Shown: positions 8,492 through 16,203 of the stretch, piece by piece
Position numbering within the stretch: position 1 is the stretch's first letter
Layout: every line of letters starts with the position of its first letter
IMG/VR virus record: IMGVR_UViG_3300017605_000781
Location: 1-44,433 of that record
Length of the DNA stretch: 44,433 nucleotides
Direction: 5' to 3' (one strand)
From: a virus
Made by a program: the position numbers and the translations under genes
Notes under the pieces: model-generated
Database searches by the model: none
Seen by the model: the letters and a program-made list of their open reading frames with translations, nothing else
Told to the model about the DNA's origin: nothing

Positions 8492-9769
8492 ATGGCAAGA
8501 AATTACAAGGTTGGAACCAATAACAGCGGCGTTTACAGCCGGACATATCCCCCTTATTGTGGCACTTTTACCACACTTAGGACGATATCGGCTATCATTA
8601 AAGCGCCTGTTTCTGAATTTACCCATGTTCAGATGGTTTTGCAAAACCACCAGGTGTTAACCACTCCAACATTGCAAGGCGCACTGGTGGCGGTTACGAA
8701 CACGGCAACATCCATTGGGACGAAGGTTGTTCCATCAACCGGGAACACAATTACCAATAACAGCGCTACCGGTTGGTCACAGGTCACTTTCAGTAATGGT
8801 GCTGTGACCACCCCAACACTGCCAGCCGTTGTCAACAATGACCCAAGCGGCGTGGCTGACGTCAGCTTTGATGGCGAATTCTTATTCTCGGATTGGATTG
8901 CATGCCGTTCTATCCAGCCAAACGATAACTCCGGGAATAATAATCCTTATCTGATGTACCGAACGGCCTTCGATTCTCCCCAGAACTGGTATCCGCTGGA
9001 CATTGACGCAACCGACAAAAATCGTAGCGATTACTACGAAGCTCATCAATCAAGCGCTACGGATGCAACCGGCGTAACCAACCCATCCACAATGACCACT
9101 GGTACGGCTTCGGGCATTTGCCAGATTCGGGGAATCAATTTCAGGAATGCCAATTCAGGCACTCGTAATATTAAAATCATGGCCGTGGGAGACTCCATTA
9201 CTCAAGGCTATGCAACGTCTACCGGCTTCCGCTCCTGGACGTGGCAGGCGGAACGGCAACTGCAACTTGCCGGTTTCGACGTCACGATTATGAACGAGGG
9301 TTGGGTCGGTTGTCCAACGATTAGCTATAACAACTTCGGTTTAAAGCGACTGGGCAAAGACAAATACAGACCAAACATTGTTTTGTATTCTATGTATTCC
9401 CCCAACGACTTGAAAACACAGGCCGATATGGACGCGATGTACACTCGTGGAATGCAGTTTGCGGACACTTGCAAGAGTTTGGGCATCCAATGTATTTTTA
9501 CTTTCCTGCTTCCCTGGAATACGTTGAGCCTTACAGATGATAATATTCGAAAAGGTTTAATTACGCGAACCAAGGCCCAGACACAATACGATGTTCTGGA
9601 TATGACGCAGGTTACAGGGAACCGCTTGAGTCCAGAGGATATTATTGCAGCATACGATAGTGGCGACGGTATCCATGCCAATGATATCGGAAACGAAGTG
9701 ATGGGGAATTATACCGCTAAATGGTTAACAAACTTCATATACAGAAACGCCGGGTTATATGGGATATAA
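8492..9769 (+). CDS. Tail-associated SGNH/GDSL esterase
   Basis: A 425-residue protein. The N-terminal half (1-220) is beta-rich and probably attaches to the virion. The C-terminal half is an SGNH hydrolase: block I VGDSIT near residue 232, block II Gly in NEGWVGCPT near 270, block III SPND near 300, and block V DGIH near 391-394. Together these supply the Ser, Gly, Asn and Asp-His of the family. Such enzymes on phage tails usually remove acetyl groups from O-antigen or capsule. The substrate here is unknown. Confidence 0.85.
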   Translation: MARNYKVGTNNSGVYSRTYPPYCGTFTTLRTISAIIKAPVSEFTHVQMVLQNHQVLTTPTLQGALVAVTNTATSIGTKVVPSTGNTITNNSATGWSQVTFSNGAVTTPTLPAVVNNDPSGVADVSFDGEFLFSDWIACRSIQPNDNSGNNNPYLMYRTAFDSPQNWYPLDIDATDKNRSDYYEAHQSSATDATGVTNPSTMTTGTASGICQIRGINFRNANSGTRNIKIMAVGDSITQGYATSTGFRSWTWQAERQLQLAGFDVTIMNEGWVGCPTISYNNFGLKRLGKDKYRPNIVLYSMYSPNDLKTQADMDAMYTRGMQFADTCKSLGIQCIFTFLLPWNTLSLTDDNIRKGLITRTKAQTQYDVLDMTQVTGNRLSPEDIIAAYDSGDGIHANDIGNEVMGNYTAKWLTNFIYRNAGLYGI

Positions 9770-9776
9770 TTAAGGA

Positions 9777-10301
9777 ATGGGGATTCCTGCGATTAATTTA
9801 TTAACGCTCCGTCGCGTCTGTATTCATTGGAGTGCGGGAGGGTACACCCCTGGGGATGCCGAACGATACCACTACCACTTTACCGTAGATGCAATGGGGA
9901 ATATTGGCATTGGAAGATTCAAGCCAGAGAATAATATCCCGCCCTTGCGCAACGGCGGCTACGCTTCCCATTGCGGAGGTGGAAACTCATATACTATCGG
10001 GGTGGCTCTCTGCGGCATGGCTGGATACACAAGCCCACGTTCCCAAGGACGATACCCGCTTACAGCCAAGCAATGCGAAGCCGCCTGGAAGCTTATTGCT
10101 GAACAATGCTACAAGTACGGAATCCCAGTCACAGAGGACACGGTTTATACACACTACGAGTTTGGGAAGAAAAACCCTGAATCCGACAGCGCCGGGAAGA
10201 TTGACATAACCTTTCTGCCTCACAAGCCGGAATTAAAGCCCGGTGAGGTCGGGGATTATATAAGGGGTAAAGTTACGTGGTACTTAGCAAAGATGAAGTA
10301 A
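9777..10301 (+). CDS. Endolysin, N-acetylmuramoyl-L-alanine amidase
   Basis: A 174-residue Amidase_2/PGRP-type enzyme that would cut the bond between MurNAc and L-Ala in peptidoglycan. Visible motifs are IHWSAGGYTPGD (zinc His near residue 17), YHYHF, and THYEFGKK near 125 followed by a DSAGKIDI segment that would supply the last zinc ligand and catalytic Lys. There is no signal peptide, so it needs a holin. The length equals a single catalytic domain without a wall-binding module. The 3' end contains the start region of the next gene. Confidence 0.85.
   Translation: MGIPAINLLTLRRVCIHWSAGGYTPGDAERYHYHFTVDAMGNIGIGRFKPENNIPPLRNGGYASHCGGGNSYTIGVALCGMAGYTSPRSQGRYPLTAKQCEAAWKLIAEQCYKYGIPVTEDTVYTHYEFGKKNPESDSAGKIDITFLPHKPELKPGEVGDYIRGKVTWYLAKMK
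10259..10297 (+). repeat. Near-repeat of a translation start region, copy A
   Basis: TATAAGGGG, then AAAGTTAC, GTGGTA and AGCAAAGATGAA. Copy A lies inside the end of the endolysin gene and supplies the RBS and GTG start of the gene at 10277. It matches copy B (10710-10746) at nearly every base apart from small indels. Confidence 0.8.
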
Positions 10302-10714
10302 AAGAATGGGTAGAGGCAAATATTGAATCGTTAATGCTGTCTTATGGTGTACCACATTGGCAGATAACCATAGAGTATGCATTCGATGATTCCTCGGGTT
10401 GTGCGGGAAAATGCAATGCAAACCCTAGATATGAAAGAGCAAAAATCACTTTAAACATCCCCATCATTGACGATATCGAAGACCTTGAGAAAATATTGCG
10501 TCATGAGATTTGTCATATTCATCACTCTCCATTCGAAATGGTGCGCTGGGCTTTGGAAGATGCGCTAGACCAGCTACCAGGAATGGCAAGCACAAAGGCG
10601 GCCTTGAACTCTGTATTCCATGATGCAATGGAATTAACGGTTAAGAATATTGAGCGGTTGCATGCCGGACACATGGAAGATGCGCAGCTAGAAAATGGGA
10701 ATCCAAAACTATAA
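10277..10714 (+). CDS. Predicted zinc metallopeptidase-like protein (HExxH)
   Basis: A 145-residue protein starting at GTG after AGGGG (spacing about 9), inside the end of the endolysin gene. Residues 76-80 read HEICH in the context LRHEICHIHHSPFE, a zinc-peptidase signature. A Cys pair precedes it near residues 38-42 (GCAGKCN). The length and the helical tail fit SprT/WSS1-like or other small phage metalloproteases. No signal peptide is seen. The substrate is unknown; a role in lysis or virion maturation is possible from position. Confidence 0.65.
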   Translation: MVLSKDEVKEWVEANIESLMLSYGVPHWQITIEYAFDDSSGCAGKCNANPRYERAKITLNIPIIDDIEDLEKILRHEICHIHHSPFEMVRWALEDALDQLPGMASTKAALNSVFHDAMELTVKNIERLHAGHMEDAQLENGNPKL

Positions 10715-10746
10715 GGGGAAGTTACGTGGTATCTGAGCAAGATGAA
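10710..10746 (+). repeat. Near-repeat of a translation start region, copy B
   Basis: TATAAGGGG, AAGTTAC, GTGGTA, then GAGCAAGATGAA. It carries the RBS and GTG start of the gene at 10726 and mirrors copy A at 10259-10297. The two genes therefore begin with closely similar codons (Val, then Ser-Lys-Asp-Glu versus Ser-Glu-Gln-Asp-Glu). Confidence 0.8.
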
Positions 10747-11109
10747 TTGACTCCAATAGGCGGTTTTGAGGCTTTAGCCTCTGCCAATGAAATGCTTGAG
10801 TATTTTAGCAAGGCAGTGGCAGAGGCATTTTTGATTAGTATTCCAGAGACCGAAAAAAATCAGTCGTCCGAAATTTGTGAACCTATCACCAATCAAGCCG
10901 GTGGCATGTACAACGATGAAATGATGAAGCATATGCGGCCAGAGCATGACTTCAGAAAAGAGTCTGATAAAGGGCCTATTTGCGACCTTTGCACTAGATG
11001 GGTAACGTCTAGGGGTGATGGACATGAGAACAATTGTCTTAAATTTGGTGAATCTATTTGGAAAGAAGAGGGTCTTCGCTCTTCGGTTGTGCCTTGGATG
11101 TCTGCCTAA
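10726..11109 (+). CDS. Small Cys/His-containing protein
   Basis: A 127-residue protein, GTG start from start-region copy B. The C-terminal half holds H..., CDLC, then a His-Glu-Asn-Asn-Cys cluster (residues about 75-105), which may bind one zinc ion. I do not recognise the family. Its stop overlaps the next ATG as TAATG. Confidence 0.55.
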   Translation: MVSEQDELTPIGGFEALASANEMLEYFSKAVAEAFLISIPETEKNQSSEICEPITNQAGGMYNDEMMKHMRPEHDFRKESDKGPICDLCTRWVTSRGDGHENNCLKFGESIWKEEGLRSSVVPWMSA

Positions 11110-11636
11110 TGCGCTATTTCGTAGATACCGAATTCATTGAAGATGGGAAAACCATCGACCTTATTAGCATTGGTATTGTGGCGGAAGATGGCCGGGAATA
11201 TTACGCCATTTCTAAAGAATTCGATGCTAGCAGGGCGGATGAATGGGTTAAGGTAAATGTATTGGCCCAACTCCCAGAAACAAAAACAAGCGTCCGACCT
11301 ATGGGGCCTTTCCTAAGGGGCATGTATATTGATTACCATTATCCGCCTGAATACAAAACAAGAGAAGAAATAAAGGCTGGAATTCTAGAGTTTGTCAATG
11401 AAGATGAGCCAGAATTCTGGGCGAATTACGCCGCTTACGATTGGGTTGTTTTGTGCCAGTTGTTTGGCAAAATGATAGACCTCCCAAAGGGCTGGCCTTA
11501 TTTTTGTCGAGACATCCAGCAACTCGCGCAATCGCTCGGAAATCTAGAACTTCCAAAACAAGAACAAGGCGAACACAACGCCCTTGAGGACGCTAAATGG
11601 GGCAAGGTCGCTTATGACTTCCTTACAACAGCCTAG
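11109..11636 (+). CDS. DEDD-type 3'-5' exoribonuclease-like protein
   Basis: A 175-residue protein. An upstream in-frame start at 11058 exists, but the TAATG overlap at 11109 fits the operon style. The N-terminus MRYFVDTEF gives the first acidic pair (D6, E8). A mid-protein Asp (ANYAAYDW) and the C-terminal EHNALEDA give the rest of the DEDD set. This resembles the Rv2179c-like exoribonuclease family seen in phages. Likely role: RNA or nucleotide trimming late in infection. Confidence 0.75.
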   Translation: MRYFVDTEFIEDGKTIDLISIGIVAEDGREYYAISKEFDASRADEWVKVNVLAQLPETKTSVRPMGPFLRGMYIDYHYPPEYKTREEIKAGILEFVNEDEPEFWANYAAYDWVVLCQLFGKMIDLPKGWPYFCRDIQQLAQSLGNLELPKQEQGEHNALEDAKWGKVAYDFLTTA

Positions 11637-12069
11637 CCTCATCCCCATCTCTGACAAATGGTATCGCCTAACCCAAGACTACCAATACACCTGGGAAGCT
11701 GAAAACAACACTTGGCGGGTGGTGGTGTTTGCCGGGTTTGAAACTGACATTGCCAGTGTGCCGCGAGTCGTTTGGACGATAACCGGCATCATCCCGGATG
11801 GACTTCATCGGGCGGCGGCTGTTATTCATGACTTGCTCTATATGGCTTCAGGAGCGCCGAAAAAACCAAACGGTACACTAGAGTACTTCAGCTCTGTTTT
11901 TGGAAGCTGGCAGGCATGCAAACTGCCAATGGGTAGAAAAAATTGTGACAGGCTCTTTTGCAGAATTATGAAAGAGGCAGGAGTCTCAAAATTAAAACGT
12001 GACCTCATGTATCAGAAAGTCCGGGAATTCGGGTGGATTCCTTGGAGGAATTATCAGAAAAGGATTTAA
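11614..12069 (+). CDS. DUF1353 family protein
   Basis: 151 residues from the ATG at 11614, which overlaps the end of the exonuclease gene by 23 nt; a start 30 bases upstream is possible. The pattern YRLTQDYQYTW, GFETDIASVPRVVW and AAAVIHDLLY matches DUF1353, found widely in phages near lysis genes. Conserved Asp and His residues suggest a catalytic or metal role, but function is not established. Confidence 0.75.
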   Translation: MTSLQQPSLIPISDKWYRLTQDYQYTWEAENNTWRVVVFAGFETDIASVPRVVWTITGIIPDGLHRAAAVIHDLLYMASGAPKKPNGTLEYFSSVFGSWQACKLPMGRKNCDRLFCRIMKEAGVSKLKRDLMYQKVREFGWIPWRNYQKRI

Positions 12070-12071
12070 GA

Positions 12072-12572
12072 ATGACTGACCACAAAGTTTTTTACGGAAC
12101 AAAAAAGATTGCCGCGACACCGATGACGCGTTTGGCTTACAACGACTTTCGCGGCTGGACGTTACCTGAAGATGAAAAGGGTGACGACGCCGGTTATCTG
12201 GTTGAATATCTAGATGGCATCAGTCCATCGAACACCAAAGAATATTCAGGCTATGTCTCTTGGTCGCCAAAAGAGGTTTTTGAGTCTGCATATCAGCCTT
12301 TAGACGGTTTGAGCTTCGGGCATGCGCTATTCGCCTTGAAAGAAGGCCATCGGATTGCTCGTTCTGGCTGGAATGGAAAAGAGCAATTTGTTTACCGTGT
12401 CCCAGCAGACAGCTACCCAGCTAAAACGGATGCAGCCAAAGCCGCCTTTGGTGAAATGGTTCCCTACAATGCTTATTACGCTTTGAAAACGGTTCAGAAT
12501 ACCGTAGCGACATGGGTGCCAAGTTCCACCGATTTGGAAGCCACAGACTGGCAGATTGTCGATGTGGATTAA
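12072..12572 (+). CDS. Tad2-like (DUF2829) anti-Thoeris protein with N-terminal accessory domain
   Basis: 166 residues from the ATG at 12072, with AAGGA upstream; a GTG at 12033 is a less likely start. Residues 1-75 (KVFYGTKKIAATPMTRLAYN to GYVSWSPKEVFESAY) form a small domain often fused to this family in phages. Residues about 78-166 show the DUF2829/Tad2 pattern: LSFGHALFALKEG, RSGWNG, then near the end a Trp-x-Pro-Ser segment and a Thr-Asp-Trp. Tad2 proteins bind the Thoeris signal molecule (a cyclic ADP-ribose isomer) and block that TIR-based defence. Activity of this member is inferred from family only. Confidence 0.8.
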   Translation: MTDHKVFYGTKKIAATPMTRLAYNDFRGWTLPEDEKGDDAGYLVEYLDGISPSNTKEYSGYVSWSPKEVFESAYQPLDGLSFGHALFALKEGHRIARSGWNGKEQFVYRVPADSYPAKTDAAKAAFGEMVPYNAYYALKTVQNTVATWVPSSTDLEATDWQIVDVD

Positions 12573-12840
12573 AACCCTTCTCCCCTGGTTAATACTCCGT
12601 GAAATAGCAGAAAACCAAGAAAGGATCATTAGAATCATGAGCGCTAACCAAGACAAAATCGACGCTTTAACCACCAAAGTAGACAAAATTATTACTGAAA
12701 TCGAAGCCTTGAAAGAGCAGCCTGGTGCTGAAGTTCTCGACTTCACTGGATTGGAAGCTGCCATCAATACAGCCGATGAGCTGAATCCTGACGCTCCCGA
12801 AACCGTCGAAGGTGGAGCGGGCAGCGATACCGAAGGTTAA
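12562..12840 (+). CDS. Small coiled-coil protein, last gene of the late block
   Basis: 92 residues from the ATG at 12562 (overlap of 11 nt with the Tad2-like gene). A second candidate start, the ATG at 12638, would give a protein of 67 residues. Residues about 26-52 form a heptad-like helix (DKIDALTTKVDKIITEIEAL), and the tail is acidic. The short hydrophobic start MWIKTLLPWLI might touch the membrane. The function is unknown. Confidence 0.6.
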   Translation: MWIKTLLPWLILREIAENQERIIRIMSANQDKIDALTTKVDKIITEIEALKEQPGAEVLDFTGLEAAINTADELNPDAPETVEGGAGSDTEG

Positions 12841-12875
12841 ACCTCCGACACAACAAAACAGATCCCCTTTAATCA

Positions 12876-12910
12876 AAAAGCCCCAGCTTTTAACGGCTGG
12901 GGCTTTTTTC
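12876..12910 (+). terminator. Strong terminator at the end of the late block, probably bidirectional
   Basis: A perfect 8-bp stem, GCCCCAGC at 12880-12887 with GCTGGGGC at 12896-12903, with an 8-nt loop and a T run after it. The 5' side is preceded by an A run, so it could also stop leftward transcripts from the early block. Confidence 0.9.
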
Positions 12911-13053
12911 TTTGGGTCTCGCGCGGGCGGTACGAGCTACTCTTCCCTCTTGGAAGACTAACTTAACCCCTTCTTCCCTCCTTCCCTTCTTCTGGAAGCT
13001 AGTGGAGGAGAGACGATTGTCATTTCCTTCTTAGATTCCTTGTGCCGTAAGGC

Positions 13054-13082
13054 TTGACAACCTTTTTTGCGCAGCGTAATCT
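13054..13082 (+). promoter_or_regulatory. Possible sigma70 promoter in the late/early gap
   Basis: A perfect -35 TTGACA (13054-13059), 17-bp spacer and a weak -10 TAATCT (13077-13082). It points right, into a short structured segment that ends in a terminator, with no coding gene in between. Confidence 0.45.
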
Positions 13083-13088
13083 TTAGGG

Positions 13089-13154
13089 GTCGCTTGTGGC
13101 TTTGCCCCTTTCGGCTACTATAAGGCCCCCTGTATAGCGCGCGGGGCCTTTTTT
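13089..13154 (+). ncRNA. Candidate small RNA of about 65 nt
   Basis: Between the possible promoter at 13054 and the terminator at 13122-13154 lies about 65 nt with no open reading frame. A GGGG...CCCC pairing (about 13086-13108) forms a first hairpin; the terminator forms the second. The layout fits a phage small RNA. No family is recognised. Confidence 0.35.
13122..13154 (+). terminator. Rho-independent terminator in the late/early gap
   Basis: AAGGCCCC (13122-13129) pairs perfectly with GGGGCCTT (13143-13150), with a 13-nt loop and a run of six T. It points right, so it ends the candidate small RNA or backs up the terminator at 12880. The stretch 12910-13053 before it is pyrimidine-rich, contains a small inverted repeat TCTTCC/GGAAGA (12941-12957), and has no visible gene. 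Confidence 0.8.
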
Positions 13155-13347
13155 ACGTTAAAGAAACTATCACAAGCTCATCACGGCTGTCCACAAATGC
13201 TATAATCAAGTAATCGAACCCCTCACGCTTAGCCCTGTGACGACAGGTGATGCGCAACACGAGGCTGGCGAATTGCTGACTTAGCTGATCAGCATTACCA
13301 GAGAGGCTACAGGGTGACAGGCATCTGGTCAAAAAAGGTCCCAGCAC
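13153..13347 (-). CDS. Doubtful small ORF at the end of the leftward block
   Basis: 64 residues from a GTG. The C-terminus (FDYLIIAFVDSRDELVIVSLT) looks protein-like, but the N-terminus does not, and the upstream AAGAG is a weak RBS. It overlaps the terminator region at its stop. The surrounding 13155-13403 otherwise holds a CAGGCA/TGCCTG inverted repeat and no other gene. It could be a remnant of a nuclease-like gene. Confidence 0.25.
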   Translation of the reverse strand: MLGPFLTRCLSPCSLSGNADQLSQQFASLVLRITCRHRAKREGFDYLIIAFVDSRDELVIVSLT

Positions 13348-13403
13348 GAAAGCTCTTGTGATGATGAATGCCTGCGTTCCTACGTGGGCAACGTTCGAAA
13401 GAA

Positions 13404-13631
13404 CTAGTCATCCAGGGGCTTTTTTGTTGTTTCCCATTTCTTTGTCTCCACCCAGAAAAACCCGTCCTCAACTACCACGGAATCCCCCTCTCGTGCTAGT
13501 TCGCCGTAGGGAAGTGTTACAAGTCGGTTGTTGATGTTGTCATAGCAGTTATTTACGCCTTTCGTGCCGATCAGATCCATGATCCTCTCGACGCTGGTTG
13601 AACTTCCGTCGTACAAGACTCTCTCCATCAT
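13404..13631 (-). CDS. Small hypothetical protein, end of early block A
   Basis: 75 residues, or 74 from the second Met. GGAGGTGGG lies directly before the ATG pair, and the start overlaps the upstream stop. The acidic C-terminal half suggests a small beta domain (DSVVVEDGFFWVETKKW). No family is recognised. It is the last confident leftward gene. Confidence 0.6.
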   Translation of the reverse strand: MMERVLYDGSSTSVERIMDLIGTKGVNNCYDNINNRLVTLPYGELAREGDSVVVEDGFFWVETKKWETTKKPLDD

Positions 13632-14212
13632 CCCACCTCCGCCATTCCCACCGGTGCCATCTGATGCACCAGCTCCGCATTTCCCACCGCATAGACTTTG
13701 GTGTATTGCCGGTTGCCACGGGTGCCAGCAAACACCTCTTTCCCCGTATCGAGAATAACGCCGAAGGTTTTAAGCCGGTAGATTTGCTGACTCACAGTGC
13801 GTCTAGGCCATGCCTGCTCACCTACTCCAACCCGGTTGACGTGGTTGATAATGGCGTCGAAATGGTTCTCCTTGCCACTCAGGAAAGCGACGATAGCGAC
13901 CCGAAGCAATTGGGCCTTTTCTCTCACTTCGCTCTGCGGTGCGCCAACCTGAAGGGATTCCAGGCGCTTGCCGAACCGTTTACTTGCAGGGGCAATGCCA
14001 GAATCCAAAAGTGCCTGGACAACCAGAGGCATGAAACAGGTGGGGTTATTCCCGCCATTCCAGCGCAAACGGCCCTCTGTAATTCGGCTGTTATGGCAGT
14101 TGAAGCAGTTTCTCTCGGATTCGTAGCAGTCAATAGACCCGTCTGTCCAGCGTCCAACGTCTTGAGTTGTTTCTAAAATATATCGGTTTGTGTTTACTGG
14201 TGTCCAAGTCAT
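13628..14212 (-). CDS. Hypothetical protein with Cys pair and winged-helix-like end
   Basis: A 194-residue protein joined to its neighbours by ATGA-type overlaps. Near residues 36-39 there is a CFNC pair. The C-terminal third (HFDAIINHVNRVGVG, RTVSQQIYRLKTFGVI) looks like a winged helix followed by a beta hairpin, so DNA or RNA binding is possible. Position beside replication genes supports a nucleic-acid role. The function is inferred, not shown. Confidence 0.6.
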   Translation of the reverse strand: MTWTPVNTNRYILETTQDVGRWTDGSIDCYESERNCFNCHNSRITEGRLRWNGGNNPTCFMPLVVQALLDSGIAPASKRFGKRLESLQVGAPQSEVREKAQLLRVAIVAFLSGKENHFDAIINHVNRVGVGEQAWPRRTVSQQIYRLKTFGVILDTGKEVFAGTRGNRQYTKVYAVGNAELVHQMAPVGMAEVG

Positions 14213-14553
14213 GCCTCAATCCTCCTGGTTTCAATACCCTTGCCTTGTGCCACGCGAACCATGTCTTCTGTCCCTTTACCACCGGGGAAAGCCAGCACCA
14301 AGTTGGGGAAAGTTTCGGCCATTTCCCGGTTTCTTATCGGGCCAGCCGCTGGGCCATAAAGCTTCCAGTTGGCTTTATACTCTTCCAGGCGTACGCCTAT
14401 CTCCTTCGCCCATTGAGCAGCCAGGTTATCAGCGCCTGAACAGCCGCCATGCACTATGGTTGTGATGGGCTCTTTGAGGTGAATCCAATCCAGGGCTTTA
14501 AAAAGCGTGTCCCTGTCGCTGTAATTCCTGCCACCGCAGACTATGACTCGCAT
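14209..14553 (-). CDS. SLOG-fold (DUF2493) nucleotide-binding protein
   Basis: A 114-residue protein with the family pattern MRVIVCGGRNYSDRDTLF at the start, IVHGGCSGADNLAAQWA near 33-50, GPAAGPIRNREM near 67-80 and VLAFPGGKGTEDMV near 85-98. This is the small SLOG/YspA-like Rossmann family, thought to bind nucleotides or their derivatives. Larger SLOG domains act as ligand sensors in bacterial defence proteins such as ThsA. The role in phages is unknown. It is read as part of the replication operon. Confidence 0.85.
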   Translation of the reverse strand: MRVIVCGGRNYSDRDTLFKALDWIHLKEPITTIVHGGCSGADNLAAQWAKEIGVRLEEYKANWKLYGPAAGPIRNREMAETFPNLVLAFPGGKGTEDMVRVAQGKGIETRRIEA

Positions 14554-15410
14554 TATCCCGCTCTCCTCATGTCTTCTTGCTTTGTCTGCAAGAGTAGTCC
14601 TACTTCGCTTAGCCTGGAAATGATTCGCTTGTCGTAAAGCTCCTTAAAGCCGTCCGGCCCTTCAAAGCTAGCGTTGCTTGTGATGATGGTCTTCTTTCGG
14701 AATTTGTGTCGCTCGCCAATGAGATAGCCGAAATGCGCGTCAAAATCCTTCCCGCGATACCCAACCGGCTCACAGCCCAAGTCATCCACAACCAGGACAC
14801 CGCACGAAGCCAGCTTGTTTAGCTCGTCGCCGTACTTCCTGGAGTTATGGATATACTCAGCCATCTTGTAGGCGTGGACATACATGGCGCTGGAATACTG
14901 GATTTTGAAGACTTCGATTTCGACTTTGGCGATTCGGTTGGCATAAGCCAAGGCGGCAAAGGTCTTCCCGGATCCTGGCTGGCCTAACATGACCGCAAAA
15001 TGCTTACCACTTGGCAAGAAAGTGTTAGGAAGCCAGTTCATAGCCTCTGTTTTGTCTGCTTTCGGGTTGTGATAGCTTGCTCCATCAAGAAGCGTTTCCC
15101 CGCCCAGCAGATAGCGATTGTGCAAGATATCCCGTTCAAACAGAGTAAGGCCTTGGTCTTTCGGTTCAACAGGGTTCTCTTTTGCTTTTTTAGCAAGAAT
15201 TTGCAGCTTCGCCATCGCTTCTTGCAGCCTTCCTGGCGTTTTTTCGCGTGGGTCTTCCTTGGGAGCCTGTCTAACAGGAAACAAATAGGCTAGATAGTCC
15301 TGGGCTTCCGCTTTACCAGTCCCTTTGTCCATTAAAAAGGCAAGCCTTTCCTCTGGTGACAATGGAGCCAAAACCTTGAAAAGCTCTCTTTGGTTCATAC
15401 GCTTAAGCAC
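14553..15410 (-). CDS. DnaC/IstB-like replicative helicase loader
   Basis: 285 residues from a GTG at 15410; an ATG at 15398 is an alternative start. It is an AAA+ ATPase: Walker A GQPGSGKT at residues 143-150, Walker B VLVVDDLG near 205-212, sensor ITSN, and an Arg-rich RIISRLSEVG segment near the C-terminus. The N-terminal 120 residues would bind the host helicase. It probably loads the host DnaB on the phage origin with the organiser encoded just upstream. No phage helicase is present, which fits recruitment of host machinery. Confidence 0.85.
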   Translation of the reverse strand: MLKRMNQRELFKVLAPLSPEERLAFLMDKGTGKAEAQDYLAYLFPVRQAPKEDPREKTPGRLQEAMAKLQILAKKAKENPVEPKDQGLTLFERDILHNRYLLGGETLLDGASYHNPKADKTEAMNWLPNTFLPSGKHFAVMLGQPGSGKTFAALAYANRIAKVEIEVFKIQYSSAMYVHAYKMAEYIHNSRKYGDELNKLASCGVLVVDDLGCEPVGYRGKDFDAHFGYLIGERHKFRKKTIITSNASFEGPDGFKELYDKRIISRLSEVGLLLQTKQEDMRRAG

Positions 15411-16203
15411 TCCCGCTTGAAACGTCCTTCCGGCTGTCTATTGCGTTGAGAACGTCTTTGAATGACCCGCTGATGTACTCTCTGTCTGCACCCGCAACGA
15501 TGTTTCGACCGTCTACCGCTGTGGATTTTTGAGGGAAGTTGGCGATTTTTACCGGGTTGCGCCGTTTGATCTGAAGCTGATCCCACTTCTCACGAAGTTT
15601 TCCAGGTGAAAGAACGTTCGTTCGCCAAAAGGAATCGGATTGAACCCATGTGAAAAGCTCTTTGATTTCAGCAAGAGAGCGTTTATCGGATTCGACCATC
15701 AAGCGGATTTCATTTGCCCAAGCAGAGAAGTTGGGTTCTTTTGAGGATGGATTCAAATCTCGTATCTTCTCTGACATCCAAACCGCGATTGCCATTTGCT
15801 CGTCAGTGCTGCGAAGCATGCGCTGACTAGAAGTTTTCTTCTCTTCTCTAATCTCTTCTTCTCTTAAGTCGCGCGTAGAGCCATCCGGGTTTTGACCCTC
15901 TGAAGTTGAACTTAAATCAACTTTGTTTGATTTACTTGAAGTTTCTTCAGGTTTCTTTAGGATTCCTAAACTTACTTGAGCTTTCTCGAAGACAACTTTC
16001 ATGTCAGGAAAGATGCGAGAAAGGCGAGGATTTTTGATTCGGCATTCTCTTGCGAGGATAGCGGGAGTTAGCTCAAAGGGGCCTATTTCCTGTGCCAGCT
16101 CCAAGAGCATGGTCAAGTAGGCGTACGATTCCGCTCCATGCGTATCAATCAGTTCGCTGACTAATGGATGCCTTGCTGGAATAGTCTTTGTGAAAATCTT
16201 CAT
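15403..16203 (-). CDS. Replisome organiser (lambda O/DnaD-like)
   Basis: 266 residues from the ATG at 16203 (GAGA upstream); the frame stays open to 16362 but that part overlaps the upstream gene. The N-terminal 100 residues look like a winged-helix DNA-binding domain. A Glu/Lys/Ser-rich linker follows. The C-terminal part has FWRTNVLSPGKLREKWDQL, a signature common in phage replication initiation proteins. The gene overlaps the helicase loader, the typical O-P-like pair. An origin may lie within the linker-coding region, as in lambdoid phages. Confidence 0.75.
   Translation of the reverse strand: MKIFTKTIPARHPLVSELIDTHGAESYAYLTMLLELAQEIGPFELTPAILARECRIKNPRLSRIFPDMKVVFEKAQVSLGILKKPEETSSKSNKVDLSSTSEGQNPDGSTRDLREEEIREEKKTSSQRMLRSTDEQMAIAVWMSEKIRDLNPSSKEPNFSAWANEIRLMVESDKRSLAEIKELFTWVQSDSFWRTNVLSPGKLREKWDQLQIKRRNPVKIANFPQKSTAVDGRNIVAGADREYISGSFKDVLNAIDSRKDVSSGSA

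Noticed and set aside
13190-13230. tRNA-like GGGGTTCGATTAC on the minus strand
   Set aside because: The bases flanking the loop cannot form a 5-bp T-stem and no acceptor stem is present.
13598-14176. 192-codon plus-strand ORF
   Set aside because: Antisense to the 13628-14212 gene, which has coupled starts and stops with its neighbours. The plus-strand product looks random in composition.
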